This document shows, one piece after another, positions 10,383-20,964 of a stretch of 64,000 bases of DNA. The position numbers and the translations under genes were made by a program. Below the pieces are notes generated by a model, which was not told the DNA's origin, ran no database searches, and saw nothing but the letters and a program-made list of their open reading frames with translations. Location of the stretch: assembly GCA_002633025.1 (NCBI GenBank), contig NMRB01000741.1:4693-68692 (forward strand), in the 5' to 3' direction. This DNA comes from Notospermus geniculatus (taxonomy: Eukaryota; Nemertea; Pilidiophora; Heteronemertea; Lineidae). Numbering within the stretch: the stretch's first letter is position 1; each line of letters starts with the position of its first letter.

Positions 10383-10635
10383 TTATACCCCCATCACACT
10401 GAGCTAGTTCTCAGTACGTTCTTGAAAATTTTGCCGAACGGGCTCAAACTGTGTGCGAACGGAGTGGACGTAGTGGCAACGTTTTACAGTCGTTTTACGA
10501 ACTTCGTGGATGGGAAGGGTGCTCCAGTACATCGAAGCATTATTTGGCCAAGGGTACACGTTCTAGCCCGTTTTACGATTTTTTTAGGACGGGGCACGAC
10601 GTTTTGAGAACTACTTCAGTGTGATGGGGGTATAA
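10383..10635. mobile_element. MITE with TTATACCCCCATCACACTGA ends
   Basis: The 20-bp ends are exact inverted copies (10383 onward and ending 10635). The 253-bp interior has no transposase. Internal frames seen here are chance. Confidence 0.7.
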
Positions 10636-10729
10636 CAACATGAGCAGTGCTTGAGAAATATCGTGCGTGATTTCTTCACAGGTAACTTACAGCAATGCGC
10701 CAGTGATGCCATTCATATGTAGCGTGCTC

Positions 10730-10955
10730 AATCCCGCACGAGGCCGGTGGAGGTCGGTTCGCTTTTACACGAGGGAATAACCAGCCTGAACCTACCTCCA
10801 CCTACCTCCACCTTCCCGAGACTCACGCGGCGAACTGAACTGGCCCGAGGAAGGTGGAGGTCAGTTGTTTCGCTTTTACACGGGGAAAAATAACCGAACC
10901 CTCCTCGATCTAGTCTCGATCCGGAACGCACCGGCACCGTGTAAAAAGGGCTAAA
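10730..10955. repeat. Unclassified inverted and direct repeat segment
   Basis: Repeated GAGGTCGGTT / CGCTTTTACACG blocks and ACCTACCTCC repeats suggest another small non-autonomous element, ending near GTGTAAAAAGGGCT. No clean terminal pair could be set. Confidence 0.3.
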
Positions 10956-11027
10956 AGCCGTGTGCTATTATTGTGGTGTGGCAACCAGTGATTGTTCTGC
11001 CACTGACAAAATGGAGCAACTTCATTT

Positions 11028-11028
11028 A

Positions 11029-11060
<32 letters not shown>

Positions 11061-11093
11061 GCCAACGCCACCACCACCACCACCACTTCCACT
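11028..11093 (+). repeat. CCG/CCA trinucleotide microsatellite
   Basis: About ten GCC units grade into CCA units. Both strands have open frames across it (proline or alanine/valine runs), but no splice or domain support exists, so I do not call a gene. Confidence 0.85.
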
Positions 11094-11170
11094 TTGATGG
11101 AAAACCCGATTCCACCACTGCATCCACCTCTGCCTCTTCCGTGATTCCAAGAAATAATAATACAGCGTTT

Positions 11171-11281
11171 CCGCAAAGCCCCCGAAACGCCAAAGCGAAC
11201 ACCTATCCTTTTGTTCGGTTCTCTCTTCGTGGCACCGAACAATGAGTTTGGCGTTGCCGTTGGCGTTTCGGGCGCTTTGCG
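11171..11281. repeat. Inverted repeat
   Basis: CGCAAAGCCCCCGAAACGCC at 11171 is complemented, with small differences, by GGCGTTTCGGGCGCTTTGCG ending 11281. A 110-bp hairpin element is likely. Confidence 0.55.
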
Positions 11282-12490
11282 AAAACTCCCTAATGACGAC
11301 GACGCCGAATGGTCGTTACAACGGAAGAGACGTTTTTTTTTTACAAGTCGCTTCCCATGAAATGTGATCGTCACATCAAATCAGATATTCAAGCGAATCG
11401 ATAGCGGATTTTGTTTACAATTGGCTGGTGTTTGTAAACACAAAATTCAGCCAATCAAAATGCACGAAAATTTCTTTGTTGACATTCTGGAGAAGTTTGT
11501 TTACATTTTTTCCTGAAAATTCGTCCCCTTTCAAATTCTATTTCTAGATCAAGTTTTTCGCTTTCGATTCGCTTTAAGTGACACAAGATGTGAACCAGGA
11601 TGAACCAAAATAAGTCCAGGAGATAAAGGAAGAAAAATGTACTCACTCAGGTTTTACAAAAGACAGAAAATAGGCCCAGGCCTAGTGAGTGAAATTGACA
11701 AAATGTTGGTCTCAACCTGCCAACTTCAGAACGTTCAATATTGCACAATATGAGGACCAAATGGGTGATGTTATTCACGCTTGTGATTCAAATTTTACTG
11801 TACGCATTGTCAGAATATCCGGTCCTGAGCTGATAGCAGACGATGCATTCACAAAATCATGTGTGGCTCAATAGTGTTCATGATAATGGGACAGATTCTT
11901 GAAAAGTCACCTACGTTATGTCAAAAGACACCTAGATAACCTCTGAATATTACCCGTTTATTCACATAATAGCCTATCCAAGGGCCAAATGCACTACAAG
12001 TCAGCCGATTTGGCACATTTTGGCATTTCACGCGCTTGCATGCGTGAGGAGATAGGGCATTCATGATGAGTGCTCACACTAGAAGGTTTGTAGTCGATAT
12101 TTCCTACCATTCCTGGCCGAGTTTTTATATTTGCTTCAGTGAAAATTATTGAGATTTTGCCAGACTCCTGTACGAATTGTCAGTCAAATGAAATTTCCCT
12201 CTGTACGCGTTGTCAGTTAAAATGTGTGTACTTCGTTTATATTCGCCGGCTAGCAAAAATAATCTCGTACCTCGCTTCTCGTAACGTTCAGTGGTATCCT
12301 AAATAGAAGCACTGCGGTTGGAGGATGGCAGCAGCGATACCAGTCCTTTTACAGTAATTACGGGGAAGTATGTTCTGTTTCAGGCAAAGAATCCGTCTCC
12401 ATGCTGATGTTTCGTCGCAGCAGACAGCCCTACCCCCGGGAGCTCAACCACGTTCCTTTTTGTATGCAGTATTATTTCGATATATCATAC
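11282..12490. other. No gene recognised
   Basis: No coding exon was seen. The segment just left of 12490 would be intron on the minus strand if the zinc-finger exon call is right. Confidence 0.35.
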
Positions 12491-12620
12491 CTCCACATGT
12501 GTCACAAAGGTGAAGCTTCATCCCCGTGTGGGAGTCCAGATGGTCAGCTAGCCTTTTCTTAGAGTAGAATCTTTTCCCACAGACGGCGCAATCATATCCT
12601 TTCCCTGACTGATGATGCTG
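12491..12620 (-). pseudogene. C2H2 zinc-finger exon fragment
   Basis: The minus strand encodes a full C2H2 finger, CAVCGKRFYSKKRLAD then HLDSH (C-x2-C-x12-H-x3-H). It is followed by a TGMKLH linker and the first CDTC pair of the next finger. The frame then meets GAG/GTATG at 12491, a good splice donor. Upstream, the linker HQSGKGYDC joins to the remains of another finger beyond a hAT-type MITE (12621-12889). C2H2 fingers bind DNA in the nucleus, usually in transcription factors. Because the preceding finger is broken and a transposon splits the exon, I treat it as a fragment. Confidence 0.6.
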
Positions 12621-12889
12621 CAGGGTCGGATCCAGGGTTAACAGAAAGGGGGCGTAGCTCGACCGCGGTGGTGAGCACCGAAAGGGCGATCAGCCCAAAT
12701 AAAAGGTGGGGTCTGGGACCCTCCCCAGAAACATTTGACAAGTTAGTGCTTTTAGGTGCATTTTCCTGGCATCTGCCTGAGAGCAAAATACTCGAATTTT
12801 TATGTGATCGAATTATTTATTCTTGCTAAAAAAGTCATTGCTCTGCGAAAAATAGGGGGCGCACGCCCCACCCCCTGCATCAGACCCTG
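12621..12889. mobile_element. hAT-type MITE inside zinc-finger exon
   Basis: The end CAGGGTCGGATC (12621) is matched by ATCAGACCCTG (12879-12889). CAGGG-type termini are typical of hAT elements. The flanking octamers (12613-12620 and 12890-12897) match at only 5 of 8 positions, as in a decayed 8-bp duplication. Confidence 0.5.
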
Positions 12890-13273
12890 TGCTGCGTGAC
12901 ATGCGAGATAAGATTAAGGACAGCCTGTCCCGCAGACCGCACAAAGGTGGCTATCACGTGGTTGGACTCCCGGGTGTTGGGTTGCCTGGGCATCATCACG
13001 TGGTTGGGTTCCCGGGGGATGGACACTCTGGCCATCATCACGTGTTTGCCTATTCCCGTAAAGCAACCCTTTAAATAAGTCAATTGGTGCACGTATGTCC
13101 TTGACATGGGATCCTGGAGGAGGGATAGAGAGCTGAAATCCACGCTGTCTAAAGCTGTGTTTACCAGACAAACATCCGGAATGCGGTATAGGGACGCGGA
13201 ATCTCCGGCGAAAGCGATATGTTGTATGCGAAAATGCACTGCATATTCCGCTTCCGCGTTCCGCAATCCGCAT
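12890..13273 (-). pseudogene. Upstream part of the zinc-finger fragment, broken
   Basis: Minus-strand sequence near 12915-12965 encodes LCAVCG, the first half of a C2H2 finger. The matching HVTQH half is in another frame and the spacing is 8 bases short, with a stop between. Upstream is a low-complexity segment with three QPRD/REPN-type repeats, encoded by the CATCATCACGTGGTTGGG tandem array at about 12953-13047, open back to 13273. This looks like a linker region and one dead finger of the same gene. Confidence 0.4.
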
Positions 13274-13296
13274 TCCGCGTGTCAGCTAAAACTGTG

Positions 13297-13475
13297 TCCC
13301 ACTGGCAAATTTTGGCCGGCGACAAGGGACGGATGAAAAATCGTAGGTCTTCGTAGACTGTCGTCTATGTTCACAGTGATTCTCTGGCTCCATGATCCAA
13401 TACGAAACACATTAGTGCTAAATACCGCAGCTTGTCGAGGGAATGTAGCAGACTTCAAAAATGTCGCCAGTGGGA
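13297..13475. mobile_element. Small MITE candidate
   Basis: TCCCACTGGC and GCCAGTGGGA ends enclose 179 bp, with a second inner complementarity around GACAAG / CTTGTC. The adjacent 13160-13290 also contains a CATCCGGAATGCGG-type inverted repeat. Confidence 0.4.
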
Positions 13476-15098
13476 TAGGCCTACTCCCATATAAATGCAG
13501 CTTAAGAGCCTGTCCCACAAATCCATTCGCCGCTTTATTCATCAACATTCATTCTATCTAAAGGCCCGTTTCCACAGAAGCGGCAGCGTGAGCGTTATAA
13601 CGCCGCAGATCGCGCGACGTGAAACGCCCCATAGACAAGTCGCGTAGTCCCCCGCGTGATGCCCTTTCCACATAAGCGCAGGCGGTAGGTGGAATACTGT
13701 GCATTCCACGCCGCAAAGCGGACGAACCACGTGATCAGACAGTCAACATGGCCGATTCGGACAACGATGCCGAATTGCTCACTGTAAATTTTCCACATAT
13801 CATCTTATTTAACTGTATCTTTAAAAAATTCCGAACCCTTGTCGTACAGAGCAGGGTTTTTCTCCACCTCCAAAATCAAATTTTCAATCTTCTTGTCCGC
13901 TTCGCTGCGTCCCATGTTGACTGCTTGGAAGTTGTTGGACAGATGACCAAGCCACTTGATGATAACAGCACTTTATTCATTGTAATAACAATAGGTATAT
14001 CACTGCAACGCTGAAGTTGCTTGGTAAATCACGTAGTCCGGCCGCCAAACCCCGTTTTTCGGCCTAACCGTGCAATAGCGTCTATAGAATTTTTTTCAGC
14101 GGTTTAGGCAGAGAAAATGATGTTGTGTCAGAATCCGACTGATGACCCGCTGTCATCATTGAGCAATTTCTGATATTTCCGTTTCCATGGTAACGGATGC
14201 TGAAAATCGTGATTTTTGTTTAATGTGAAATATATGGGGGTCATTAACGCTAGAAACTTTGTTTAAAGGTCGATTCATATGTTATATAAGATTGCCTAAC
14301 TTTTCAAAGCTTAGTCGACTGGTAGAAATGTCAAGGTCATGCGCTAAGGTCAAGGTCATTGCAAGGAAATAAACTTTTTACCCACAAATCTGCACTTAAC
14401 CACTCAATTAAGTGCCCGTAGTCGACTGATGACATTGCTCTTTCCGATTTTTGCGAGTTGAACAGTTTTATCACTGAGGAACATGAAATATCCAAGATGG
14501 CGTCAGTGCCCCCCCCTAATTTTCCATCAATTTTGGTAGCTTAATAAATGTCATAAAATGGAACTTGCCGACAATTATTATCCATGCATTTTTTACTCTT
14601 CTGGCGAATGATGATTGTTGTTGGCGAATTAAAACATTGTCGAAGGACTATAAGCTAACAGTTTATCATATACTTGCATTTAGGTGGTGTTAGTTACCAT
14701 GGCAACGGTTTGAAACTGGGTACTTAAAATGTTTTTTTTAGAAAGAAACACTTGATTCATGTGTTTTAGTATGGGTAACGGCCATGGAATATCATAGTAA
14801 ATAATCAAGACGGATGACGTTGTCTGAAACTGACTTGACGTAACACCATGACGTTGATTTCGACGGAAATTTACGTCATGTCGGTCCAATTGTTGCAGAA
14901 ATGAGAAAGGAAGCTGGATGAAAATTTCCGAATTTCAAGCCGATTTTCGATTAGTATAGTGCGAATGTGGTAAGATATGATACTACAGTATATGTATATC
15001 AATTGCAATAGTGCGTGAATATGCACAATGGCTGATGGAACACACGTACATTAACAATACCAAAGCAACTGGTAGACAGACTTAGGCCTACTTCTACT
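13476..15098. other. No gene recognised; possible MITE at 13561-13740
   Basis: A GGCCCGTTTCCACAGAAGCG segment at about 13564 resembles the end of a known style of non-autonomous element, but no clear partner end was found. The rest has no convincing gene. Confidence 0.3.
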
Positions 15099-15383
15099 CA
15101 GAATTAAAAAATTACTCGAGACTTACCTGTAAGTTGAAGAGTGATTGAGATTCTGTTGAATCTGTCAATCACAAACGGAGGGATCACGTGAGATAGTGCA
15201 CACTAACCAGCTCCAGTCATTTTTGAACGCTCGTAGATATCCATTCGAGTACCTCAAGAAAACCAAGGGCGGGACCAGGAAAAAGGGAGGGCACGTGATC
15301 CCTCCGTTTGTGATTGACAGATTCAACAGAATCTCAATCACTCTTCAACTTACAGGTAAGTCTCGAGTAATTTTTTAATTCTG
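15099..15383. repeat. Perfect 92-bp inverted repeat next to the DIRS element
   Basis: Positions 15099-15190 and 15292-15383 are exact reverse complements, separated by 101 bp. A third, diverged partial copy follows at about 15385-15450. The arms contain CAGGTAAGT, a perfect splice-donor string. Identity of the arms implies recent origin or gene conversion. DIRS-type elements carry inverted ends, so this may be such a terminus, but the link is by position only. Confidence 0.7.
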
Positions 15384-15770
15384 TCTCATCTGTCAATCAC
15401 TGCACTCCGTGATCACGTGAGATTTGAAAGCTTGAGGTACGAGAATGANCTCATCCACCGATTCCTCCCATTTGAAAATCACAATCCGGCTGCTGATTGG
15501 GCAAGAGAAGTGATCATGTGACCTCATCATGGCGACGACCACATAATGTCAGTTGGGATTTCTCGACGTCTTCTACCATACGGATACACAATTCCTGCTT
15601 AGTTTTCAGCCTGATATTCAACTCCAATAAGTTGATGCTGTCCAGTAAGTTGTCTTAGATCACTTCACCGATCGATTCATTGCCAGATTCAGACATTTTG
15701 AAAGGTTGTGCGGTGAAATTTTATCCATCAATGGAAGCAGCCATCTTATGTCACGTGACCTGCTACAGCA

Positions 15771-16564
15771 TTACCCACAATGCACTGTATCACAAGAATA
15801 ACGGCGTTCTGGGCCAGACGTTTGTGTAGCAGTACTGCGGAACGAAACGGCTGGCTGCGCGAGACTAGGTTTCGACGTTTTCAACAGGTGATCAACGTAT
15901 AACACACAATTTTGACCGTGAATCGTCACATTCTTGCGTTTAAGGCCTCGTAGGGTCTGTGAACGTTGGCCAGTCAACAAAGCTAACAATGTGACCATTT
16001 TCATTGACAGTTTCTTCAGAGATGTTGTGTCACATTGCTCCAGGTATTTAAGAGAACAAGATTTATGTCCCAAGTAACAGTGTATCTGGGCAATGTCGGT
16101 CGCTTGTTAAACACGCCTTTCATAAACCGGCAAACTAGCGGATGTTGTCCACATGGTGTATTTGGCGGGAAAATAATTATCGTGGACAGAGCAGAACGAG
16201 CACAGTTAATGGCACTGTATCCGATGTCTGCATCAAATAAACTCAGAAGAAATTCCAGGACATTGGAAACACCAGGGTGCCATTTGTCAAAGTCATGTTT
16301 TTCGCAGAAGTCGTACCACTTCCGTATATAGGTGTCATATCTGCTCTGTGTACCGTCTCTCCATGAGGAAATAATCATATCGGCACAACGTCCTTGAATA
16401 TGATCTCTTGCGAGGGATTCCCGTACACCAGACAAACAAGCAGAGGTAGTTTTTTCCATAACGGATGTATCCTGTCTAGGCCTGGGATCCTCAACAGTCG
16501 CTCGCTGGGTGGTATCCGGACTGGGAGTGCTGACGTCAGAAGTCTCATCATCGTCGCGTACCAT
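15771..16564 (-). pseudogene. DIRS-type tyrosine recombinase, truncated and frameshifted
   Basis: The frame starting at 16564 encodes an acidic leader, then a phage-integrase-like N-terminal helical domain (SRYDTYIRKWYDFCEKH type, about residues 75-150). Near 16050 the reading moves to another frame, which continues with the catalytic domain start LLALLTGQRSQTLRGL, including the first catalytic arginine. The H-x-x-R and tyrosine motifs expected later are absent before the frame ends at 15771. In DIRS retrotransposons this enzyme inserts circular cDNA without a DDE integrase. The gene overlaps the end of the RT/RNase H frame, as is usual for this group. Confidence 0.7.
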
Positions 16565-16953
16565 GGCTGGGTTGGCCAGTCTGGGACAACTAGAATTCCT
16601 GTTGCCTTGTCCTCCATGATCTTTTGGAGTGCTCTGTTGATCACACTGAAAGGCGGAAAGGCATAAAACTTATAGTATGCCCAGTTTACAGTAAATGCAT
16701 CGACAGCGACCGCACCCGGGTCTGGCTTCCAAGAAATGTACTTTGGTAGCTGGGTGTTCTGCCTTGTGGCAAAGAGATCAATTTCCAAATCAATGGCAGG
16801 AAACATTTTGACAATTTTCCTGAATAAGCTAGGATCCATCATCCATTCGGTTTCAAGAGAAAAAACTCGGCTACATCTGTCGGCGACAACATTATCTTTC
16901 CCCGATGGGACACAGAAAGCCAGATATTGGCTCGTATTCATAAAACTTAGCAA
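16375..16953 (-). pseudogene. DIRS-type RNase H C-terminal part and connection domain
   Basis: VPSGKDNVVADRCSR near the start is the conserved end of the RNase H of DIRS/Ngaro-type elements. It is followed by DLFATRQNTQLPKYISW and a VVPDWPTQPWY motif, both typical of the connection segment before the recombinase. A palindromic MITE and R1 separate it from the RNase H N-terminal half. The last part overlaps the recombinase frame. Confidence 0.7.
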
Positions 16954-17043
16954 ATGCTTTCACTTAAGATTTACACAGCAATGTCCAATGTAAATTTACT
17001 ACAAAACTTGAAGTAAAAGCATTTGCTACCTTTTAAGAATATC
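16935..17043. mobile_element. GTATTCATAAAA-type MITE inside RNase H
   Basis: GTATTCATAAAACTTAGCAA is imperfectly complemented by TTGCTACCTTTTAAGAATA, with an AAATGCTTT / AAAGCATTT inner pair. Related ends are seen at 59858, 61009 and 62751. Confidence 0.45.
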
Positions 17044-17149
17044 AACAATTGTGTTCTATAGCCCATAGCCAAATATCTCGGGCAATTGCATTGCATGCTA
17101 AACTTTTGCTACCACCGAAATCCCTGAGGTATGCCTGGGTGGTTTTGTT

Positions 17150-18310
17150 AGCTCACTGGGGTGAGCTATTACGATGGTGCAGCGTCCGTCGTCCGTCGTC
17201 GTCCGTCGTTGGCCGTTAGCAGGGCACGTTTCGTAACCGCTGGAGCTATTGATCTGAAACTTGGTACATATATACCCCTAGGTCAGATGACCCATGACAC
17301 CAAGTTTCGGTCCCATTGGACTCTCAGTTTGGCCACCAGGTGGCGGAAACCAAAAACACAAAAAGTGCAATAACTCCTGAACTAATGACTAGATCGTCTC
17401 CAAATTTTTATCATAGGTGTAGCTAATAAGGATACATAACATATATTACGGGTTTTTGATTTGACCTACTTTTCAAGGTCACAGAGGTCAAAGTTCGACA
17501 AAAGTGACGAACCTGCCACAGTTTGTCATTATTTCACCGAGCAACTTCATATCTTGCATAAACATGCATTGGAGGGGTACCTTAAAAAATACCAAGTTTC
17601 GGCCCGATTGGACATCCAATATGGCCGCCAGGTGGCGTAACCTGAAAATCAAGTAAGCGCTATTACTCAGGAACGGCTTGANNNNNNNNNNNNNNNNNNN
17701 NNNNNNNNNNNNNNNNNNNNNNNNNNNNNNNNNNNNNNNNNNNNNNNNNNNNNNNNNNNNNNNNNNNNNNNNNNNNNNNNNNNNNNNNNNNNNNNNNNNN
17801 NNNNNNNNNNNNNNNNNNNNNNNNNNNNNNNNNNNNNNNNNNNNNNNNNNNNNNNNNNNNNNNNNNNNNNNNNNNNNNNNNNNNNNNNNNNNNNNNNNNN
17901 NNNNNNNNNNNNNNNNNNNNNNNNNNNNNNNNNNNNNNNNNNNNNNNNNNNNNNNNNNNNNNNNNNNNNNNNNNNNNNNNNNNNNNNNNNNNNNNNNNNN
18001 NNNNNNNNNNNNNNNNNNNNNNNNNNNNNNNNNNNNNNNNNNNNNNNNNATCAAAGTGCTGTAACTCAGGAACGACTTGACCCAAAGCGCTCCAATGTGC
18101 TATGTGTCCCCCTGCAGATGACCTTTATGTGCATGTGAAGTTCCAGCCCGATCGGACATCCAATATGGCCGCCAGGTGGCATAACCCAAAAATCATCAAA
18201 GTCTTTTCTGGGAATGACTTGACCCAGATTGCTCATAACTGATATGTACCTCCCTCTGTCATTAGACTATTATGTCCAACCCAGTGAGCACATGGTCCAT
18301 GGACCATTTC
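17150..18310. mobile_element. Dispersed repeat R1, copy 1 (contains assembly gap)
   Basis: It begins TTAGCTCACTGGGGTGAGCT and ends at ATGGTCCATGGACCAT (reverse orientation at the right). The interior contains repeated blocks of the form tgacccaaagcgctccaatgtg, CCGCCAGGTGGC and ggtacatatcag. Copies 2 and 3 are at 46790-48080 and 57125-57480. It interrupts the DIRS RNase H. No ORF is visible; part is hidden by the gap. Confidence 0.65.
17682..18049. other. Assembly gap
   Basis: 368 Ns. Confidence 1.
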
Positions 18311-18559
18311 ATTGTCAGTCCAGATCAGAACATGTTTGCCAGATTCATTGGAACATAGGGCTTTTAACCCAAACCAAGCTGCAAGCAATTCCTTTTGATT
18401 GATGTGCAGTTTCCTCTCATAAGGTTTCCATCTCCCACCACCAGACACATCGGACAAGTCAGTATTTTGGCGGGAATACCCAAAGCCTTCGTTACTGGCG
18501 TCGGTCCAAATGGTTACAGTATGTTGGTGACCCATGGGAAATAGGCTTCGCGGCCTCAT
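18311..18559 (-). pseudogene. DIRS-type RNase H N-terminal part
   Basis: IWTDASNEGFG supplies the first catalytic aspartate, HINQKELLAAWFGL the glutamate helix, and VLIWTDN the next aspartate of RNase H. The frame differs from that of the upstream RT, so a frameshift lies near 18500-18560. The sequence passes into R1 immediately after TDN. Confidence 0.75.
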
Positions 18560-19379
18560 CCAGGTTAGCCACCCACCAGTCTAGATCTGACTTGGCAACC
18601 GAGGACAATTGCATTCTGGCTTCAAAATTCCAGGCGTTTTTTCTCAGTGCCTGGATCTTCTCATTTTCAAGCTGTCGGTAATAAAGTGGTCCTAATAGTA
18701 CACCAGGACATGCCGCCACTAGGCAGCCTATGACCTCAGCCACTTTCCTTATTGTAGGAAACTGAGTAACCTTGAGTTGAGTACATGCCTGCTTTAACCC
18801 TTGCGATTTTTCATGTCCTAATCTGACTGCCATATTCAGAGAATCCAAAGTGAAACCGAGGAAGTTTACTTCCTGGCTTGGATGAAGTACTGATTTGTCT
18901 GGGTGAATGATGAACCCAAGTGTCCGCAAGGTTTCGACAATCATCTGCACATTGCGTTGACATTCCTCGAGCGAGGCAGCGCAGGTGAATATGTCATCAA
19001 TATACATAACCAATTGCACACCTTTCTTCCTCAAGGATGCTAAGGCAGGTTTCATGATCTTTGTGAAGAGACGAGGGCAGGGCCCAAGGCCATTTGGAAA
19101 AACCTTGTACTGATACATGCGACCCTTTCTCTGAAACCTCAGAAACTTCCGGGAACGTTTTGCAATTGGAACAGAGTAATATGCGTCTTTGATGTCAATT
19201 GTCGCCATGTGACAGCCAGGGGACATCATTTGAATAGCAGTTTGTAAAGACTCCATTTTGAAGTGGTGATACTCCACATTTTTGTTCAATTTCTTCAGAT
19301 TGAGTATCATGCGTGATGAGCCATCACGCTTAGGTCTCGTAAATATAGTGGAGACAAATTGGGTGAGGTCAAATCTCAT
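18492..19379 (-). pseudogene. DIRS-type reverse transcriptase
   Basis: This 295-residue frame contains RT motifs in order: TIFTRPKRDGSSRMILNLKK (finger), IDIKDAYYSVPI (first catalytic Asp, about residue 62), FPNGLGPCPRLFTK, and the active-site MYIDDIF (YIDD about 126-129). LGFIIHPDKS and NFLGFTLDS (primer grip) follow. The domain order RT, RNase H, tyrosine recombinase is that of DIRS/Ngaro elements. The N-terminal part of the polyprotein is missing; sequence above 19379 is unrelated GTTAAC-rich DNA. Enzyme motifs look intact, but the element as a whole is broken. Confidence 0.85.
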
Positions 19380-19383
19380 AGTT

Positions 19384-19535
19384 AACGTTTACACCAAGAT
19401 AACCCCAGGGTAACCATGAAAAAATAGTTAACTTGAACCCCTAACTCGGACTTCAGGTTAACTATAAATTAACTCATAGTTAACTAAAAGTTAACTAATA
19501 GTTAACTATTAGTAGTTAACTATTAGTTAACTCTG
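19384..19535. repeat. Cluster of GTTAAC-containing short repeats
   Basis: About ten TTAACT/AGTTAA words occur within 150 bp, many as AGTTAACTATTAGTTAACT-type palindromes. They directly abut the truncated RT. Confidence 0.7.
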
Positions 19536-19930
19536 AGTCCTCTAGATGTGAAATAAGAAATAAACGGGTTTCCAAGGTGAAGGTCATCACGCCCTTCTTC
19601 CAGACTCGAACCCACGGACTCTCGCATAAGGCATAGGAAGTCACAACAGACATCGTGCTGAACAGGAATGAAAAACTTGGCGGTGAGGGGAAGGTTGTCG
19701 AAATCGACGAATCCAAATTTGGAAAGCGCAAGTACCATCGGTAGGCCTAAGTCACAATCACCCAGCATCAACTGTAGGCTACATTATTTTTAGCCACAAA
19801 ATTATAGGGCCAGGCCTACAAGGCTACCTGTTCATCGAGTGTCCTCAAATTATCTGTTTATTGATTGTCGGATGCAACAAAAAGTTACATTATACTTAGG
19901 CCCTACAATAATTTTAATTTACATTCCAGT

Positions 19931-20377
19931 GGCCACCACGTAGAGGGTCAATGGGTCTTTGGTGGTCTGGAGAGAGGAACTGGCAATCTCTTTATGGTTC
20001 CCGTAGAACAAAGAGGATCCAACACTCTCCTCCCTATAATCCAGAACTACATTTTACCAGGGACTACAATCATCTCGGACTGTTGGAAGGCATACGATTG
20101 CTTGGAAACAGAAGGCTACCAGCACCTAACAGTCAACCACTCTGTCTGTTTTAAAGATCCAGAAACGGGAGCCCACACCAATGGCATCGAAGGCTCATGG
20201 CTACACGCAAAAAAATCGTTACCAAAGTACGGAGTAAAGAAATCGATGATCAATGGCTACTTGGCAGCACATCTCTGGAGAAGAAGTGTATCCCACTCAG
20301 GAGGAGATCCCTTTCAGATATTTTGCGATGATATCGTCAGAGTCTACGATCCCTCAGTTTGGAGTGTACCAACATAA
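19931..20377 (+). pseudogene. Merlin/ISXO2-type DDE transposase, N-terminally truncated
   Basis: The frame contains VEGQWVFGGLERGTGNLFMV, IISDCWKAYDCL (second catalytic Asp) and HTNGIEGSW (catalytic Glu), the conserved core of the ISXO2-like/Merlin transposase family, a cut-and-paste group related to bacterial IS1016. The first catalytic Asp segment (usually DESKF-like, just upstream) is absent. The similarity starts exactly after an acceptor-like TTTACATTCCAG at about 19920-19931, so an intron or a truncation lies there. The ORF technically opens at 19865, but those residues do not fit the family. A TAA stop follows at 20375-20377 and an AATAAA at 20457-20462. No other exon was found upstream. 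Confidence 0.75.
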
Positions 20378-20650
20378 TAAGAATTAAAGCTGGTAAGTTA
20401 CAAAATATGCACATCAAATCATGTTTCATCAATTTATTAATATCATCCATTTTGAGAATAAATAAGCATCGGATTAGGCTTAACACTCAATTCGCTTCAA
20501 ACCGATTTCAATCCGAATTAACAAAGCCTGATTGAATTCACATTAAATTTTAGTGTGAACGTAGCATTAGTAGTGTTACAGCAAAATTGAGAAAAAAAAA
20601 GAAGGAAAAAAGTACGAATCACAAATGATCAATGACACTACGACCATATA

Positions 20651-20863
20651 CTATTTCTTAAATTTTCTTCCTTTCAGTTGAAATGAGGGTCCGTGCTGAA
20701 GATAGGTGGCAGCAGTATCGATGCGGTCCTTGGCCTGTCCAACGTCAGCGAATATGGGCATGACGAACTGGAAGAGATTGTTACGTTCCCCGTGGACAGG
20801 TAGAAGTCGATGACGTACAGCACACAAGTGGACTGCATCGGTAGTACTGCCGCCTGTGCGCAC
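20651..20863 (-). CDS. Possible divergent exon, unknown product
   Basis: This 70-residue frame reads FADVGQAKDRIDTAATYLQ with normal-looking composition, but it has no domain I recognise. It lies head-to-head with the ATPase gene at 21088, with CRE and CCAAT-like sites between them. It may equally be chance. Confidence 0.25.
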   Translation of the reverse strand: MRTGGSTTDAVHLCAVRHRLLPVHGERNNLFQFVMPIFADVGQAKDRIDTAATYLQHGPSFQLKGRKFKK

Positions 20864-20964
20864 TGAGCCTCATTGGCCTATCACCATGGTCACAGTAAAA
20901 TCAATCAGACTCACATGAAATGGCGCCAAAATTCACGATTTCCAAGAACGTCAATCAATCCAAA

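Noticed and set aside
10910-11374. 154-residue minus ORF with alanine and valine runs
   Set aside because: It reads through a CCG/CCA microsatellite and an inverted repeat; no domain or splice support.
19600-19660. B-box-like GGGTTCGAGTC on the minus strand
   Set aside because: No A box at tRNA spacing and no cloverleaf.
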